NCBI GenBank assembly: GCA_023957115.1
Contig: JAMLHN010000013.1
Location: forward strand, 33,398 to 97,397
DNA: 64,000 nt
From: Thermomicrobiales bacterium
Lineage (GTDB): Bacteria; Chloroflexota; Chloroflexia; Thermomicrobiales; UBA6265
Direction of reading: 5' to 3'
Notes under the pieces: model-generated
What the model was told of the DNA's origin: nothing
What the model saw: only the letters and a program-made list of their open reading frames with translations
The model's database searches: none
Made by a program: the position numbers and the translations under genes
Shown here: positions 37,756 to 47,027 of the stretch, piece after piece
Layout: each line of letters begins with the position of its first letter
Numbering within the stretch: the first letter of the stretch is position 1

Positions 37756-39576
37756 GTGTCTACGTTTCGCGATGTCGATCCAGCAGTAACCGGCAAACTC
37801 ACCTGTGGCTCCCTCCGCGCCGTGAATGCCGGCGAGCAAGTGGTGCTGCGCGGCTGGGTCAATCGACGGCGCGATCTGGGCGGTCTCATCTTCATCGATC
37901 TGCGCGACCGCTACGGGTTGACACAGATCGTGTTCAATCCCGAAATCGCTCCCGCGGCGCATGAGATTGCCAGCGATGTGCGCAACGAATTCGTCCTGGA
38001 AGCAACTGGGATCGTGCGAGAGCGGCCCGAGGGCACGCGAAATCCAAGGCTTGCGACCGGTGATATCGAGATCGAGGTCCACGATCTCGAGGTGCTCAAC
38101 ACCGCAGTCAACCCGCCCTTCTACATCAATGAAGAAAGCGATGTCGACGAGTCCCTGCGGTTGAAATACCGATATCTCGATCTGCGCCGCGAGCGCATGC
38201 AACGCAATGTGATCCTGCGGCATCAGATCGTGAAGTACATGCGCGACTATCTCGATGACCGTGGCTTCGTCGAGGTCGAGACTCCCCTGCTCATTCGGAG
38301 CACACCCGAGGGCGCACGCGACTTTGTCGTACCGTCGAGCGGGTTCCCCGGCGAGTTCTATGCGTTGCCGCAGTCACCCCAGCAGCTCAAGCAGCTCCTG
38401 ATGGTGGCTGGTCTGGATCGCTACTTCCAGATCGCCCGCTGCTTCCGCGACGAGGCGCAGCGGGCGGATCGCCAACCCGAGTTCACGCAGCTGGACATCG
38501 AGATGTCGTTCGTTGAGGAAGAAGACATCATGGGCCTGATCGAGCAGCTCTTCATCGAGCTGACCGAGAAGTTCACCGAGAAGCGGATGTCCAGCCGTCC
38601 GTTTACGCGTATGACCTACGCCGAAGCCATGGATCGCTTCGGGAGCGACCGGCCCGACCTTCGCTTTGGACTCGAATTCCAGAATGTTACGGATGCACTA
38701 CGCAGCACCGGATTCAAGGCATTTGCGGGAGTAATCGAGAACGGCGGCGTGATCAAGGCCATCGTCGTTCCCGGTTGTGCCGGATATTCCCGCAGCCAGA
38801 TCGATGAAATCACCGAGATTGCCAAGGCGAACGGAGCCAAAGGGCTCGCAACCTTTGCGCTTCGCGACGGCGAGGTGAAATCCCCAATCGCGAAATTCCT
38901 GAGTGAGACGGAGATTGCAGCGCTCACGACGGATATTGGCGCAAGGGACGGCGATCTCGTGTTGATCGTTGCCGACACGTTCGACGTCGTGTCGAAGGCG
39001 CTAGCGGAGCTGCGGTCGCATTTCGGCGACGTGCTCGGCCTGGCCGACCCGAACGAGTTCCATTTCCTCTGGATCTATGAGTTTCCGTTGCTCGAATGGG
39101 ACGAAGAAGGCCAGCGGTGGGACGCGACACACAACCCCTTCTGCGGATTCCTCGAAGAGGATCGCTCGTTGCTCGAAACTGACCCGGGTGCGGTGCGCGC
39201 CAAGCAATATGATCTGACGCTGAACGGGTTCGAGATCGGCGGCGGCTCGGTGCGAATGCACAAGCGGGAGGACCAGTCGAAGATCTTCGCGATGATGGGC
39301 CACCCGCCAGACGCGCAGCAGGAGCGGTTCGGGGCTGTCCTCGACGGGCTCGAATTCGGCGCGCCGCCGCACGGCGGCATCGCGATGGGGCTCGATCGCT
39401 GGGTGATGTTCGCCGCGGATGAGAACAACATCCGTGAGGTCATGGCCTTCCCCAAGAATCAGCGAGGGGTCGATCTCATGTTCGACGCGCCCTCACCGAT
39501 CGACGAGCAGCAGCTGATTGATGTCGGCCTGGCGTTGCGTCCCAAGCCCGAGGATGCTCAACCCGTCCGCGAGTAG
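37756..39576 (+). CDS. aspS: Aspartate-tRNA ligase, bacterial type
   Basis: A 606-aa class II synthetase with N-terminal OB-fold, catalytic domain interrupted by the bacterial GAD insertion (about 290-420), and motif 2/3 ([33 protein letters not shown]). The anticodon-domain segment [15 protein letters not shown] has Leu where non-discriminating enzymes such as that of Pseudomonas have His, so it probably charges only tRNA-Asp. GTG at 37756 follows GAGGGG. Its 3' end overlaps the convergent murE by 19 bp. Confidence 0.96.
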   Translation: MSTFRDVDPAVTGKLTCGSLRAVNAGEQVVLRGWVNRRRDLGGLIFIDLRDRYGLTQIVFNPEIAPAAHEIASDVRNEFVLEATGIVRERPEGTRNPRLATGDIEIEVHDLEVLNTAVNPPFYINEESDVDESLRLKYRYLDLRRERMQRNVILRHQIVKYMRDYLDDRGFVEVETPLLIRSTPEGARDFVVPSSGFPGEFYALPQSPQQLKQLLMVAGLDRYFQIARCFRDEAQRADRQPEFTQLDIEMSFVEEEDIMGLIEQLFIELTEKFTEKRMSSRPFTRMTYAEAMDRFGSDRPDLRFGLEFQNVTDALRSTGFKAFAGVIENGGVIKAIVVPGCAGYSRSQIDEITEIAKANGAKGLATFALRDGEVKSPIAKFLSETEIAALTTDIGARDGDLVLIVADTFDVVSKALAELRSHFGDVLGLADPNEFHFLWIYEFPLLEWDEEGQRWDATHNPFCGFLEEDRSLLETDPGAVRAKQYDLTLNGFEIGGGSVRMHKREDQSKIFAMMGHPPDAQQERFGAVLDGLEFGAPPHGGIAMGLDRWVMFAADENNIREVMAFPKNQRGVDLMFDAPSPIDEQQLIDVGLALRPKPEDAQPVRE

Positions 39577-41060
39577 CCGCGCGCGCGGAGCAATTCAGCT
39601 GCGACTGCTGGCTCATCCCACGGGATTTTCTCGCCGTTCCAGATGATCGAGCGTTCGTGCCCTTTGCCGGCCAAAAGCACGATGTCTCCGGGCTGCGCCC
39701 GATCGAGTGCGGCCCGAATCGCTTCCTGACGATCCACGATCGTCAGGAAATCCTCACCGGGCCGAGCACCGGTCGCGATCGCCCCGCTGGCGATCTGGTC
39801 GATGATCCTCTGCGCGTCCTCGAAACGAGGATCCTCATTCGTGAACACGCTGAAATCGGCGAACCGGGCGGAGATGCCGCCCTGAAGCGCGCGTTTGGGT
39901 ACATCACGTTCGCCCGCGCTGCCGCTTACCGCAATGATTCTGCTCGACGGGCTCAGCGACTTCAGCAGCGTGAGCAGCTTCTGGAGCGATTCTGGCGTAT
40001 GCGCGTAGTCGACGATGACCGAGAATGGCTGGCCTTCGTCCACACGTTGCATGCGCCCGGGAATAGCCGGGGCGTTCTTGAGCCCCACCGCAATCTGTTC
40101 CAGCTCGAGACCGGCCGCGCGGGCAATGCCGATTGCGGCAAGCGCGTTCTCGACATTGAACTGACCGATCAGCGGGCTTTCGAATCGCACGCGATGGCCG
40201 CGATGCTCGACAACGAATCGCGTTCCGTTGACCGCAATCTCGATCTCGGTTGCGTGGAGATCCGCGGTCGTGTCCCGGCAGCTGTACGTGGTCAGCGTGG
40301 CTCCGGACGCGTGCGGAATGACGTCTCGCGCACCGTCGTCATCCAGATTGACGACGGCGTTCCCACCGACGGATGAAACGCGATCGAAGAGTGTAGCTTT
40401 GGCTGCGCGATATGCCTCGATCGTCTTGTGAAACTCGAGATGCTCGTGGGTGATGTTGGTGACTGCGCCAACCTGGAATCGAACATCGTCCAGGCGGTGC
40501 TGCGCCAAACCATGCGACGTGGCTTCCAGGATCGCCCATTCGACGCGAGCATCGACCATTTGACGCAGGAGTCGCTGGATCTCCATCGATTCGGGCGTCG
40601 TCTGTCGCGTTTCGTGCTGAACCACTTGATCGGCAATCTTGACCGATACCGTGCCGATAACCCCCGTCGTCAGACCGGCGTTGCTGAGAATTGCGTCTGC
40701 CAGGTAGCTCGTCGTCGTCTTGCCGTCGGTTCCGGTGATACCGATGACGGAGAGGTGTTGCGATGGGTGGCCGAAGAATTCCGCCGAGACAGGGGAAAGC
40801 GCGGCTCGGGTATCGGGAGCGATCAGGAGCGGTACGGGCCAGTCGACCGCGTGGTCGGCCATGATCGCGGCGGCGCCGTTGGCGACTGCCCCGGCAATGA
40901 AGTCGTGCCCATCGACATAGCCACCGCGAAGCGCAACGAAGAGCGCACCGGGCCGGACGAGCCGCGAATCGTATTGAATGTCGACGATCTCAACACCGTC
41001 GCCACCGTCGAGAGCGGCTCCCGGCACGACGCGCGCCAAATCGGCCAGGGTGACCGTCAT
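39558..41060 (-). CDS. murE: UDP-MurNAc-tripeptide ligase MurE
   Basis: A 500-aa Mur ligase adding the third residue of the peptidoglycan stem. Visible: P-loop GITGTDGKTTT (107-117), carbamylated Lys221 in AAKATLFD, and VDYAHTPESL. The specificity loop reads TNEDPRFED (Glu409-Asp-Pro-Arg412), whereas diaminopimelate-adding enzymes have Asp-Asn-Pro-Arg. Thermotoga MurE, with DDPR, adds lysine; so lysine or ornithine is a reasonable guess here. ATG at 41060 overlaps the FemAB gene by 4 bp. The usual murF-mraY-murD cluster is absent. Confidence 0.93.
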   Translation of the reverse strand: MTVTLADLARVVPGAALDGGDGVEIVDIQYDSRLVRPGALFVALRGGYVDGHDFIAGAVANGAAAIMADHAVDWPVPLLIAPDTRAALSPVSAEFFGHPSQHLSVIGITGTDGKTTTSYLADAILSNAGLTTGVIGTVSVKIADQVVQHETRQTTPESMEIQRLLRQMVDARVEWAILEATSHGLAQHRLDDVRFQVGAVTNITHEHLEFHKTIEAYRAAKATLFDRVSSVGGNAVVNLDDDGARDVIPHASGATLTTYSCRDTTADLHATEIEIAVNGTRFVVEHRGHRVRFESPLIGQFNVENALAAIGIARAAGLELEQIAVGLKNAPAIPGRMQRVDEGQPFSVIVDYAHTPESLQKLLTLLKSLSPSSRIIAVSGSAGERDVPKRALQGGISARFADFSVFTNEDPRFEDAQRIIDQIASGAIATGARPGEDFLTIVDRQEAIRAALDRAQPGDIVLLAGKGHERSIIWNGEKIPWDEPAVAAELLRARGYSRTG

Positions 41061-42091
41061 TGTGATCGCCCGACCAGCCGATCCGCAAGCCTGCCGAGTT
41101 GCCGGTGATAGGTTCGCTGGATCGCCGGCGGATAGCTTACGATCGACCCGCCGAACCCTGTCTTGAATCGATAGAGACCGCGCCAGTCATCTCCCTTGGT
41201 GGCCGGCACCCGATCGCGATGCTCATTGTCCTTTGGGGGATCGACATCCGGAATCCCCCACATGTCATATTGGCTGGCTCCCTGTGCTCTTCCCCATTGC
41301 ATCGCCTGGAACTGGAGATTGAACGCCGCGCCAACCGATCGATATTGCGTATCGGAAGCCCCGTACATGTAGATGGCGTCTCGGCCGAAAGCCACCGCGA
41401 TAATGCCCGCGGCGGGATGGCCATCGACTCGGGCGATGAGCAGCGTCGCGTTGTCCGAAAAATGCCGCATGAACGAGCTGTAGTAGTCGAGCGTGTGAAT
41501 CCCGAACTCGTTGCGACGGGAGGTTTCGCTGAGCATGTGGTAGAACTCGGCGACCGCGGGGAGGTCGTCCCCAACATGCCGATCCACCACGACGCCCTTC
41601 CGGGGAGCAAGCCGCACACTGTACCGCGTCTTCTGATGCATGCCCGCCAGAATCTGGTCGTCATCGAGAAGCGGAACCATGACGGTCCGTCCCGGTTGCA
41701 GATGTGCGGGTCCCAGTTCTAGTCCAGGGAGTGGGTGGCGCGTAAGTCCGGCGATCTCGGTATTCGCCTCGATGATGATATAGAGGGCGCGATGCCGCCG
41801 GGCGGCATTGTCGATCGCGTCCAGGAGCAGCTTGGCTGCCTCGAGATCGTCCGGGGCGACAACCGGACCGCGTGGGACATAGCCCACGCTGGCCGGCCCC
41901 TTGTGGCGAAAGAGCACCTGCGCCATCGCCCGTGTCTCCCGCTCGCCGATGGCGACTCGCTCCGGCCGCCACCCATGCTCACGTTTGAATTCACCCCACT
42001 GCCAGGTCTGCAGCAAATGGCCATCCAGATTGGCAAGGGATTCATTCCAGGCGTCGCGGTCTTCGACCACTCGCCGGTTGATCAGGGACAA
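41057..42091 (-). CDS. FemAB-type peptidyltransferase (peptidoglycan bridge formation)
   Basis: A 344-aa protein with the double GNAT fold of the FemABX family, which uses aminoacyl-tRNA to add bridge residues to lipid-linked peptidoglycan precursors. Typical pieces are LLQTWQWGEFKREHGW, the central HQKTRYSVRLAPRKGV, YYSSFMRHF and IYMYGASDTQYRS, with GIPDVDPPKDNEH and LYRFKTGFGG. The coiled-coil arm is short. TTG at 42091 is supported by GAGGAG six bases upstream; upstream in-frame ATGs lie inside the HEAT gene. Coupling to murE by a 4-bp overlap strengthens the cell-wall assignment. Confidence 0.9.
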   Translation of the reverse strand: MSLINRRVVEDRDAWNESLANLDGHLLQTWQWGEFKREHGWRPERVAIGERETRAMAQVLFRHKGPASVGYVPRGPVVAPDDLEAAKLLLDAIDNAARRHRALYIIIEANTEIAGLTRHPLPGLELGPAHLQPGRTVMVPLLDDDQILAGMHQKTRYSVRLAPRKGVVVDRHVGDDLPAVAEFYHMLSETSRRNEFGIHTLDYYSSFMRHFSDNATLLIARVDGHPAAGIIAVAFGRDAIYMYGASDTQYRSVGAAFNLQFQAMQWGRAQGASQYDMWGIPDVDPPKDNEHRDRVPATKGDDWRGLYRFKTGFGGSIVSYPPAIQRTYHRQLGRLADRLVGRSQ

Positions 42092-42101
42092 TTCAGTCTC
42101 C

Positions 42102-43061
42102 TCAGGATTGCCGTTCGAGCGGGTTGATTGCAGCGAATGCTGCATCGAGCGCTTCGTCGACCAGCCTGGTATCATCGAAGTCCTCGTCCTGCTCCACCTG
42201 GCGGAGGACGCGAATGGCGGCCGGGCCGCCGATCGATCCCAGTGCGTCGAGCGCCGCCGATCGGACCTCCGAGTCGGGATCGTAGACGAGCTCGGCCAGC
42301 TCTGGCACGACATCGGCTTCCCCCAAGAGACCGGACGCGCGGGCAGCTTCGAATCGAAGCTCGGCGTCTTCGCTTTGCATGAACTCGATCAGCTCAGGGA
42401 CCCAGCGCGCGCTCGATGTGCGGCCCATGGCATAGATCGCCCCGGCCACGACCGTTTGATCGTCGTCATCCAGCGCCAGCCTGATGAGCTCCGGGATGCG
42501 AGGATCGCCGGCAAAGGCTGCCACGGCTCCCAGCGCGCGACGGCGCACCAGGGGCGATTCGAGCGGATCTTCGACGAGCTCCAAGAACAGCTCGATCAGG
42601 TCCTCGCGGTCGAGCAGATGCGCATCGCCGTCGGCAATCGCATCGCTTGCGGCCGATAGCGCGTCGGCTGCGGCCGCGCGTACATCGTCGGATTCATCTG
42701 ATCGGAGCATACGGACGAAGATACTCGGCAGGTCCACACCGGTATCCTCCCAGAGGTCGACAATGGCCAACTGGCGGATTACCGGATCGGGATCTTCGAG
42801 CGCAACGCGAAAGACGCGATTGAAATTGAACTCGACCGACTCCTCCGAGAGCTCGGCGAGTGCCAACAGAAGCGCATGACGCTCCGTGGACGGAATCTCG
42901 AGCCAATGCTGCCGCAGATATGTTGCGCGCTCCCGATCGAGATCGGAGAGCGCGGCCAGGCGAGAACGTGAAAAATCACCCCCGACGATCGCTGCGATCG
43001 TCGGGGCGAGCGGACCGGATTCGCCGCTAGGCAGGGTTTCCGGGAATGTAGGTGTAGTCAT
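42102..43061 (-). CDS. HEAT-repeat protein
   Basis: A 319-aa helical-repeat protein with about six HEAT/PBS-lyase type repeats from residue 75 on (units such as DDVRAAAADALSAAS, PLVRRRALGAVAAFAGDP, SEVRSAALDALGSIGG). The N-terminal 60 residues are different and partly disordered. No enzymatic motif is seen; such proteins act as scaffolds. Strongly acidic. ATG at 43061 overlaps the preceding gene by 35 bp. Its place directly before the FemAB and murE genes suggests a role in their complex, but that is inference. Confidence 0.85.
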   Translation of the reverse strand: MTTPTFPETLPSGESGPLAPTIAAIVGGDFSRSRLAALSDLDRERATYLRQHWLEIPSTERHALLLALAELSEESVEFNFNRVFRVALEDPDPVIRQLAIVDLWEDTGVDLPSIFVRMLRSDESDDVRAAAADALSAASDAIADGDAHLLDREDLIELFLELVEDPLESPLVRRRALGAVAAFAGDPRIPELIRLALDDDDQTVVAGAIYAMGRTSSARWVPELIEFMQSEDAELRFEAARASGLLGEADVVPELAELVYDPDSEVRSAALDALGSIGGPAAIRVLRQVEQDEDFDDTRLVDEALDAAFAAINPLERQS

Positions 43062-44727
43062 CGGGTCCGTCTGGATCCTTGGCAAACGCGCCGGTGTCAT
43101 CGTGCTCCAGAATCGAGCGCAACAGCGTTTCGGAGAATGGGCGCTCGATATTGACGCCGGCCAGAAGCTGCGCGAACGAGGCTGTGAACCCGCCGCCTTC
43201 GAAGGTCTTACCGATACGCTCGAACGTCATGGCGACCACGGTTTCCGGGCGGCGGCGCGTCTTCTCATCCAACGGCTTCTCACCATTGAGCGAGGACCAC
43301 AGCTCCTCGGTCAGCAAGGCTTCGTCGATGACGCCGCAGGCAAACGAGGTTGGGCGGAAGACGTAGCGCTGGCGGCGCTCCTCGAGCTCGAGCAGTCGCT
43401 GACTCTGGCTGTCGGCGTTCACATACTCCACCACGTAGTGACCGTCGTTCTCGGTCGCGCGGATCGAGAGCAGCGCGCCCGGAACGAGATTCTCCGTGTA
43501 GAAATCATCCAGCCCCACGATAAACCCGCCGCGGTTCGGCGTTGGGTAGCGGAGCTCAACCAGATAGGTGGTGTACACCTGCGGACATTCGAAAGTCAGC
43601 ACGGCCGTTCGCTGTCCCACGGTCACCGGCGGGGCCATCATTTCCTGCATTTCCCCATCGTATGGAAGCAGCCCAAGCGAGAACTCGTAGAACGTGAGCA
43701 CATGGCTGAGCTCCTTGCGGGTGCGAGGAGTCGGGGCGCCGGCCTCTTCGAGCAGGAACTTGTAGTCGGTGCCGATCTCGTTCGGTTTGCGGAGGGTCGT
43801 TCCGATCGGCGCCAGAGCCGAGGTGCTCCAGAACCGTTGGCCGCTGGTGCCGACGAATTCGAAGTCACGATGCTCTTTCGACAGTCGATAATTGAGCGCG
43901 AAGCGCATAAGGCCGAAATCTGCCGACCGCGGGCGAACGTCGAGGACGTCCTGAATCAGCACCTCATCGGTAAGGGGCTGCTCCTGCTCGACGATGTAGT
44001 CCTTGAGCTTGCGCAGCTCTCCCTTGCTGAAGCGCGGAACCCGGTCTTCGAGCATCCATTGGCCATCGAACATGGCCACCTGACCGTCGGAGCCGAGCCG
44101 CTCGATCAACGCCGCTTCGAGCTCAGCATCGGTTGCTTCGGAGACATCGGTGGGCAATGGGGCGGCAGCCGGAACGGTGATCGTCCGCGACGCCTCGGCG
44201 ACGATTTCCTCGATTTCCGCTGGAGTAACGTCCGCCTCGGCCTCTTCCACCGGCTGAGCCACCGAAAGGCTTGCGGCCAGCGTTGTCGTCGACGGCATGT
44301 CCAGATCGGTCGTCTGCACATCGAAGATCGACCAATTCGAATCCATACGGGGCCGTGGGCGCAGCGACGAGTCCGCATGCTCGGACTTGGGCGCAGGAGT
44401 CATCAGCCGAGTCGCAAAGCTGTGGGTGCGATCCACCTCTCGCTCGAACCTGGTCGTTCCCGCGCGGCTTCCGACGATGACCGGCGAATCGCCCGACTCA
44501 TCCAGCTGGAAAATCTCGGGGTTTGCTTTGATGGCCGCCACGACGGCATCCTGGGAGATCTTCTTCTCGGCGAAGAACTCGGCTGCCGAATCGAGCGACA
44601 GGCGGATGGGCGCGTCGATCGCCATGAAACGTCCAACTGATTGCAGGACACGGAAAAGCTCGGACGCGGTCTCCTGCTCAGCTTTGGAACCGGCGAAGCT
44701 ACGCGTATCCGACGCGATGGTTACCAT
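43027..44727 (-). CDS. Large protein of unknown function with winged-helix-like segments
   Basis: A 566-aa soluble protein I cannot assign. Residues about 15-75 (ETASELFRVLQSVGRF, SAAEFFAEKKISQDAVVAAI) and about 195-310 (FSKGELRKLKDYIVEQEQPL, RFWSTSALAPIG) resemble winged-helix or HARE-HTH units; residues about 390-460 are beta-rich (VGQRTAVLTFECPQVY, GGFIVGLDDFYTENLVPG); the C-terminus (500-566) has another helix-wing pattern ending DDYTYIPGNPA. A Pro/Ala/Glu-rich linker covers 105-195. This suggests nucleic-acid binding. It heads the HEAT-FemAB-murE run. ATG at 44727 has GGAG ten bases upstream. Confidence 0.7.
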   Translation of the reverse strand: MVTIASDTRSFAGSKAEQETASELFRVLQSVGRFMAIDAPIRLSLDSAAEFFAEKKISQDAVVAAIKANPEIFQLDESGDSPVIVGSRAGTTRFEREVDRTHSFATRLMTPAPKSEHADSSLRPRPRMDSNWSIFDVQTTDLDMPSTTTLAASLSVAQPVEEAEADVTPAEIEEIVAEASRTITVPAAAPLPTDVSEATDAELEAALIERLGSDGQVAMFDGQWMLEDRVPRFSKGELRKLKDYIVEQEQPLTDEVLIQDVLDVRPRSADFGLMRFALNYRLSKEHRDFEFVGTSGQRFWSTSALAPIGTTLRKPNEIGTDYKFLLEEAGAPTPRTRKELSHVLTFYEFSLGLLPYDGEMQEMMAPPVTVGQRTAVLTFECPQVYTTYLVELRYPTPNRGGFIVGLDDFYTENLVPGALLSIRATENDGHYVVEYVNADSQSQRLLELEERRQRYVFRPTSFACGVIDEALLTEELWSSLNGEKPLDEKTRRRPETVVAMTFERIGKTFEGGGFTASFAQLLAGVNIERPFSETLLRSILEHDDTGAFAKDPDGPDDYTYIPGNPA

Positions 44728-44807
44728 GTATTCAATACTCCGTTTGGCAGAGGCTCGGTTCGTCGATGGGTTGTCCTGACGGTACCGAATTGCGATTCGG
44801 CGACAAC

Positions 44808-44939
44808 TTAGCTCTTGCGATTTCGCAACGCTTCGATCAGGGCTTTGGTCGGAATAGGTTCCGGCGCGTTGCGCAAAACAGAAACGAGGAAATCGACGTC
44901 ATCGTCGGTCAACCGAACTGGTTCGGCGGGCTGGCTCAT
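44808..44939 (-). CDS. Small protein, 43 aa, unknown
   Basis: A short reading frame encoding an acidic-then-basic helical peptide (TDDDVDFLVSVLRNAPEPI, ending EALRNRKS). It has a good ribosome site (GGAGA five bases before ATG 44939) and ends 80 bp before the 566-aa unknown, in the same direction. The pattern VDFLVSVLRN..PIPTKALIEALR looks like a small helical domain akin to a truncated wHTH. Short size limits certainty. Confidence 0.6.
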   Translation of the reverse strand: MSQPAEPVRLTDDDVDFLVSVLRNAPEPIPTKALIEALRNRKS

Positions 44940-44996
44940 CGAGTCTCCGATCTTGGTTGGTGAAATCTGGACGGGCAGGTATCGTCCAAACTTGCG

Positions 44997-45006
44997 TAGT
45001 ATACTA
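44997..45006. promoter_or_regulatory. Overlapping divergent -10 boxes
   Basis: The 10-bp palindrome TAGTATACTA contains TATACT on both strands (45000-45005 plus; 44998-45003 minus) between the divergent 43-aa gene and tatA. No clear -35 boxes are seen for either direction. Confidence 0.45.
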
Positions 45007-45151
45007 TGGTTTGCTGCTTGGCCCGTCGCATCGGGTCCCCCAGCAGGCAACTCGGGTTGCTGAGACCTTCGCACGTTCTTATACTCGCGACGGTTCGCCC
45101 AATCGCTCACCAACGTTTTCCGGTAACGTGGCCGGAGGAGGATCTTCTGAA

Positions 45152-45385
45152 ATGCCAAGTCTGGGCTGGCAAGAACTCGTTATCGTTCTCATCATCGTGG
45201 TCATTATCTTTGGCGCCGGTAAGCTGCCCGAGATCGGTGGCGCGATGGGCAAGAGCATCAAGGAATTCAAGAAAGAGTCCGAGGAGGTCAACGCAATTGG
45301 CGATGGCACGTCGGCGACCTCGACCAATGCGGGCACCGTGAGCCAGAGCGTTGATTCGACTCAGGTCCGCGCGGACGAGATCTAG
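45152..45385 (+). CDS. tatA: Twin-arginine translocase subunit TatA
   Basis: A 77-aa TatA/E: short N-terminus, hydrophobic helix LVIVLIIVVIIFGAGKLPEI with the FGxxKLPEIG hinge, amphipathic helix GKSIKEFKKESEEV and a short polar tail. It forms the Tat pore for folded proteins. GGAGGAGGA nine bases upstream fixes ATG 45152. Several Tat-type signal peptides are predicted in this window (58767, 59662, possibly 57019). Confidence 0.94.
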   Translation: MPSLGWQELVIVLIIVVIIFGAGKLPEIGGAMGKSIKEFKKESEEVNAIGDGTSATSTNAGTVSQSVDSTQVRADEI

Positions 45386-45521
45386 GAAATAGGGGAAATC
45401 CCTTGCTACGACGGTCGGGTCGATTTCGATCCGGCCGTTGTCGTTTCAGAATTCGCTCAGTCTGTTGACAAGCTCGTGCGGTATCCTCATGGCCGACTTC
45501 GTCGTCAACCATGGACACGCA

Positions 45522-46301
45522 ATGACTACAACTGACGATTCCGAATTCTCGCGCCCCTCCTCTTCCTCGGACGACAACTACTGGGCGAAGCCGGGCAATA
45601 CGTATTGGTCGGACGAGCCCGCGGTTTCCGCGACGCCCGACGAACCCATGATTTCCTCGACGCCTGCCCAGAAAAAAGAGGGCAGCGTCCTACGGGAGAT
45701 CATCGAAACGGCCCTGATCGCGATTCTCATCTTCGTCGGAGTACGAGCGCTGGTGCTCAATTTCCGCGTCGATGGGAGTTCGATGCTTCCCAGTCTCGTC
45801 AACGGTGAGATGCTGCTCGTCAACCGAAATGCGTACACAACCTACGATCTCTATTCGGTGGTGGACTGGATTCCCGGGGTCGACCACGCGGAAGCCAAGG
45901 AGTTTCAGCCGTTTTCCGGACCGAATCGCGGGGATGTGATCGTCTTCAGCCCCCCGGTTACTTCTGACAAGCCGTACATCAAGCGCGTCGTTGGCTTGCC
46001 GGGGGATACGGTCGAGATCAAAGATGGGGGCGTGTGGGTCAACGGGATCGAGCTGGACGAAACGTATCTCCACGGTGACACCACTGATTGCCAACCGCGA
46101 GCCTGCGACCCCGTCGTTGTCCCAGAGGGACAGGTCTTTGTGCTCGGAGACAATCGTTCGCACAGTTCCGACTCGCGGTATTTCGGGCCGGTGGCCATCG
46201 ACGACATCGTCGGCAAGGCCTGGATTACCTATTGGCCGATCGGCCACATTGGCACCGTTCCGTCCGCCGACTACGACGAGCTGAACGGGAACGGTGGTTG
46301 A
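45522..46301 (+). CDS. lepB: Signal peptidase I
   Basis: A 259-aa type I signal peptidase: polar Ser-rich N-terminal cytoplasmic segment of about 50 residues, one membrane helix (ETALIAILIFVGVRALVL), catalytic Ser in VDGSSMLPSL, catalytic Lys in YIKRVVGLPGDTVEI, and the box GDNRSHSSDSRYFGPV. It removes Sec signal peptides outside the membrane. Start is uncertain: ATG 45522 or ATG 45489 (11 residues longer), neither with a ribosome site. It follows tatA by 136 bp. Confidence 0.94.
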   Translation: MTTTDDSEFSRPSSSSDDNYWAKPGNTYWSDEPAVSATPDEPMISSTPAQKKEGSVLREIIETALIAILIFVGVRALVLNFRVDGSSMLPSLVNGEMLLVNRNAYTTYDLYSVVDWIPGVDHAEAKEFQPFSGPNRGDVIVFSPPVTSDKPYIKRVVGLPGDTVEIKDGGVWVNGIELDETYLHGDTTDCQPRACDPVVVPEGQVFVLGDNRSHSSDSRYFGPVAIDDIVGKAWITYWPIGHIGTVPSADYDELNGNGG

Positions 46302-46439
46302 GCGTCAGGAACGGGATCGAAGGATCCATTTTGGGCGATTCGAACGTTGTAGAATTCGAATGTCGACGGTATGAACAGCTTGCGGCAGCCGTCCGCCTCC
46401 AAATCAGATCCCGACCAAGCGCGCCATGGAAGTTCCGTC

Positions 46440-46991
46440 ATGATCGAAACAGTCGTCAAGAGCATCCGCTACAACCGCATTACGAATAGCCGCGTCGTGT
46501 TGCTCAAGGAGCTGTCCGGAGAGCGGTACTTGCCGATCTGGATCGGCGAGTTCGAAGCACATGCCATTGCGATGGAGCTCCAGGGCGTCGAATCGCCCAG
46601 GCCGCTTCCGTACGATCTGATGCGTTCGCTGTTGACCGACTTGGAAGGCTCGATTGCGCACGTCATCGTCAATAACCTTTCGATGGATGTCTTCTACGCG
46701 CGCATCGTGGTCAACGTGAACGGCCGCACGGTCGAGCTCGACTCGCGCCCAAGCGACGCGATTGCGCTTGCCGTTCGCGCGGGTTCGCCAATCTACGTCG
46801 ATGAATCGGTCCTGGACCGCGCCGGAGTGAATCTGGAAGACGATGACGACGACCCAGCGGAGTCTCAGAAGACGACCCCGGCGGAAGACAAGCCGACCGA
46901 TTCGCGCCTGGACGACGAGAAGCTTTCGATCTTCCGAGAATTTATCAATACCCTGGATGCCGACGATTTCGATCGAGGTCGGGGAGACTAG
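46440..46991 (+). CDS. Bifunctional nuclease family protein (DUF151)
   Basis: A 183-aa BFN-domain protein: VVLLKELSGERYLPIWIGEFEAHAIAMEL and SRPSDAIALAVRAGSPIYV are the DUF151 signatures. Homologues degrade RNA and DNA in plants and occur widely in bacteria, where the role is unclear. A C-terminal acidic region (DDDDDPAE) and tail follow. ATG 46440 precedes the conserved IETVVKSI; an earlier ATG is less likely. The next gene encodes a zinc-knuckle protein 36 bp away. Confidence 0.9.
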   Translation: MIETVVKSIRYNRITNSRVVLLKELSGERYLPIWIGEFEAHAIAMELQGVESPRPLPYDLMRSLLTDLEGSIAHVIVNNLSMDVFYARIVVNVNGRTVELDSRPSDAIALAVRAGSPIYVDESVLDRAGVNLEDDDDDPAESQKTTPAEDKPTDSRLDDEKLSIFREFINTLDADDFDRGRGD

Positions 46992-47027
46992 CGATCTCCG
47001 CACAACGCAGGAGCCGCAATAGAGAAT

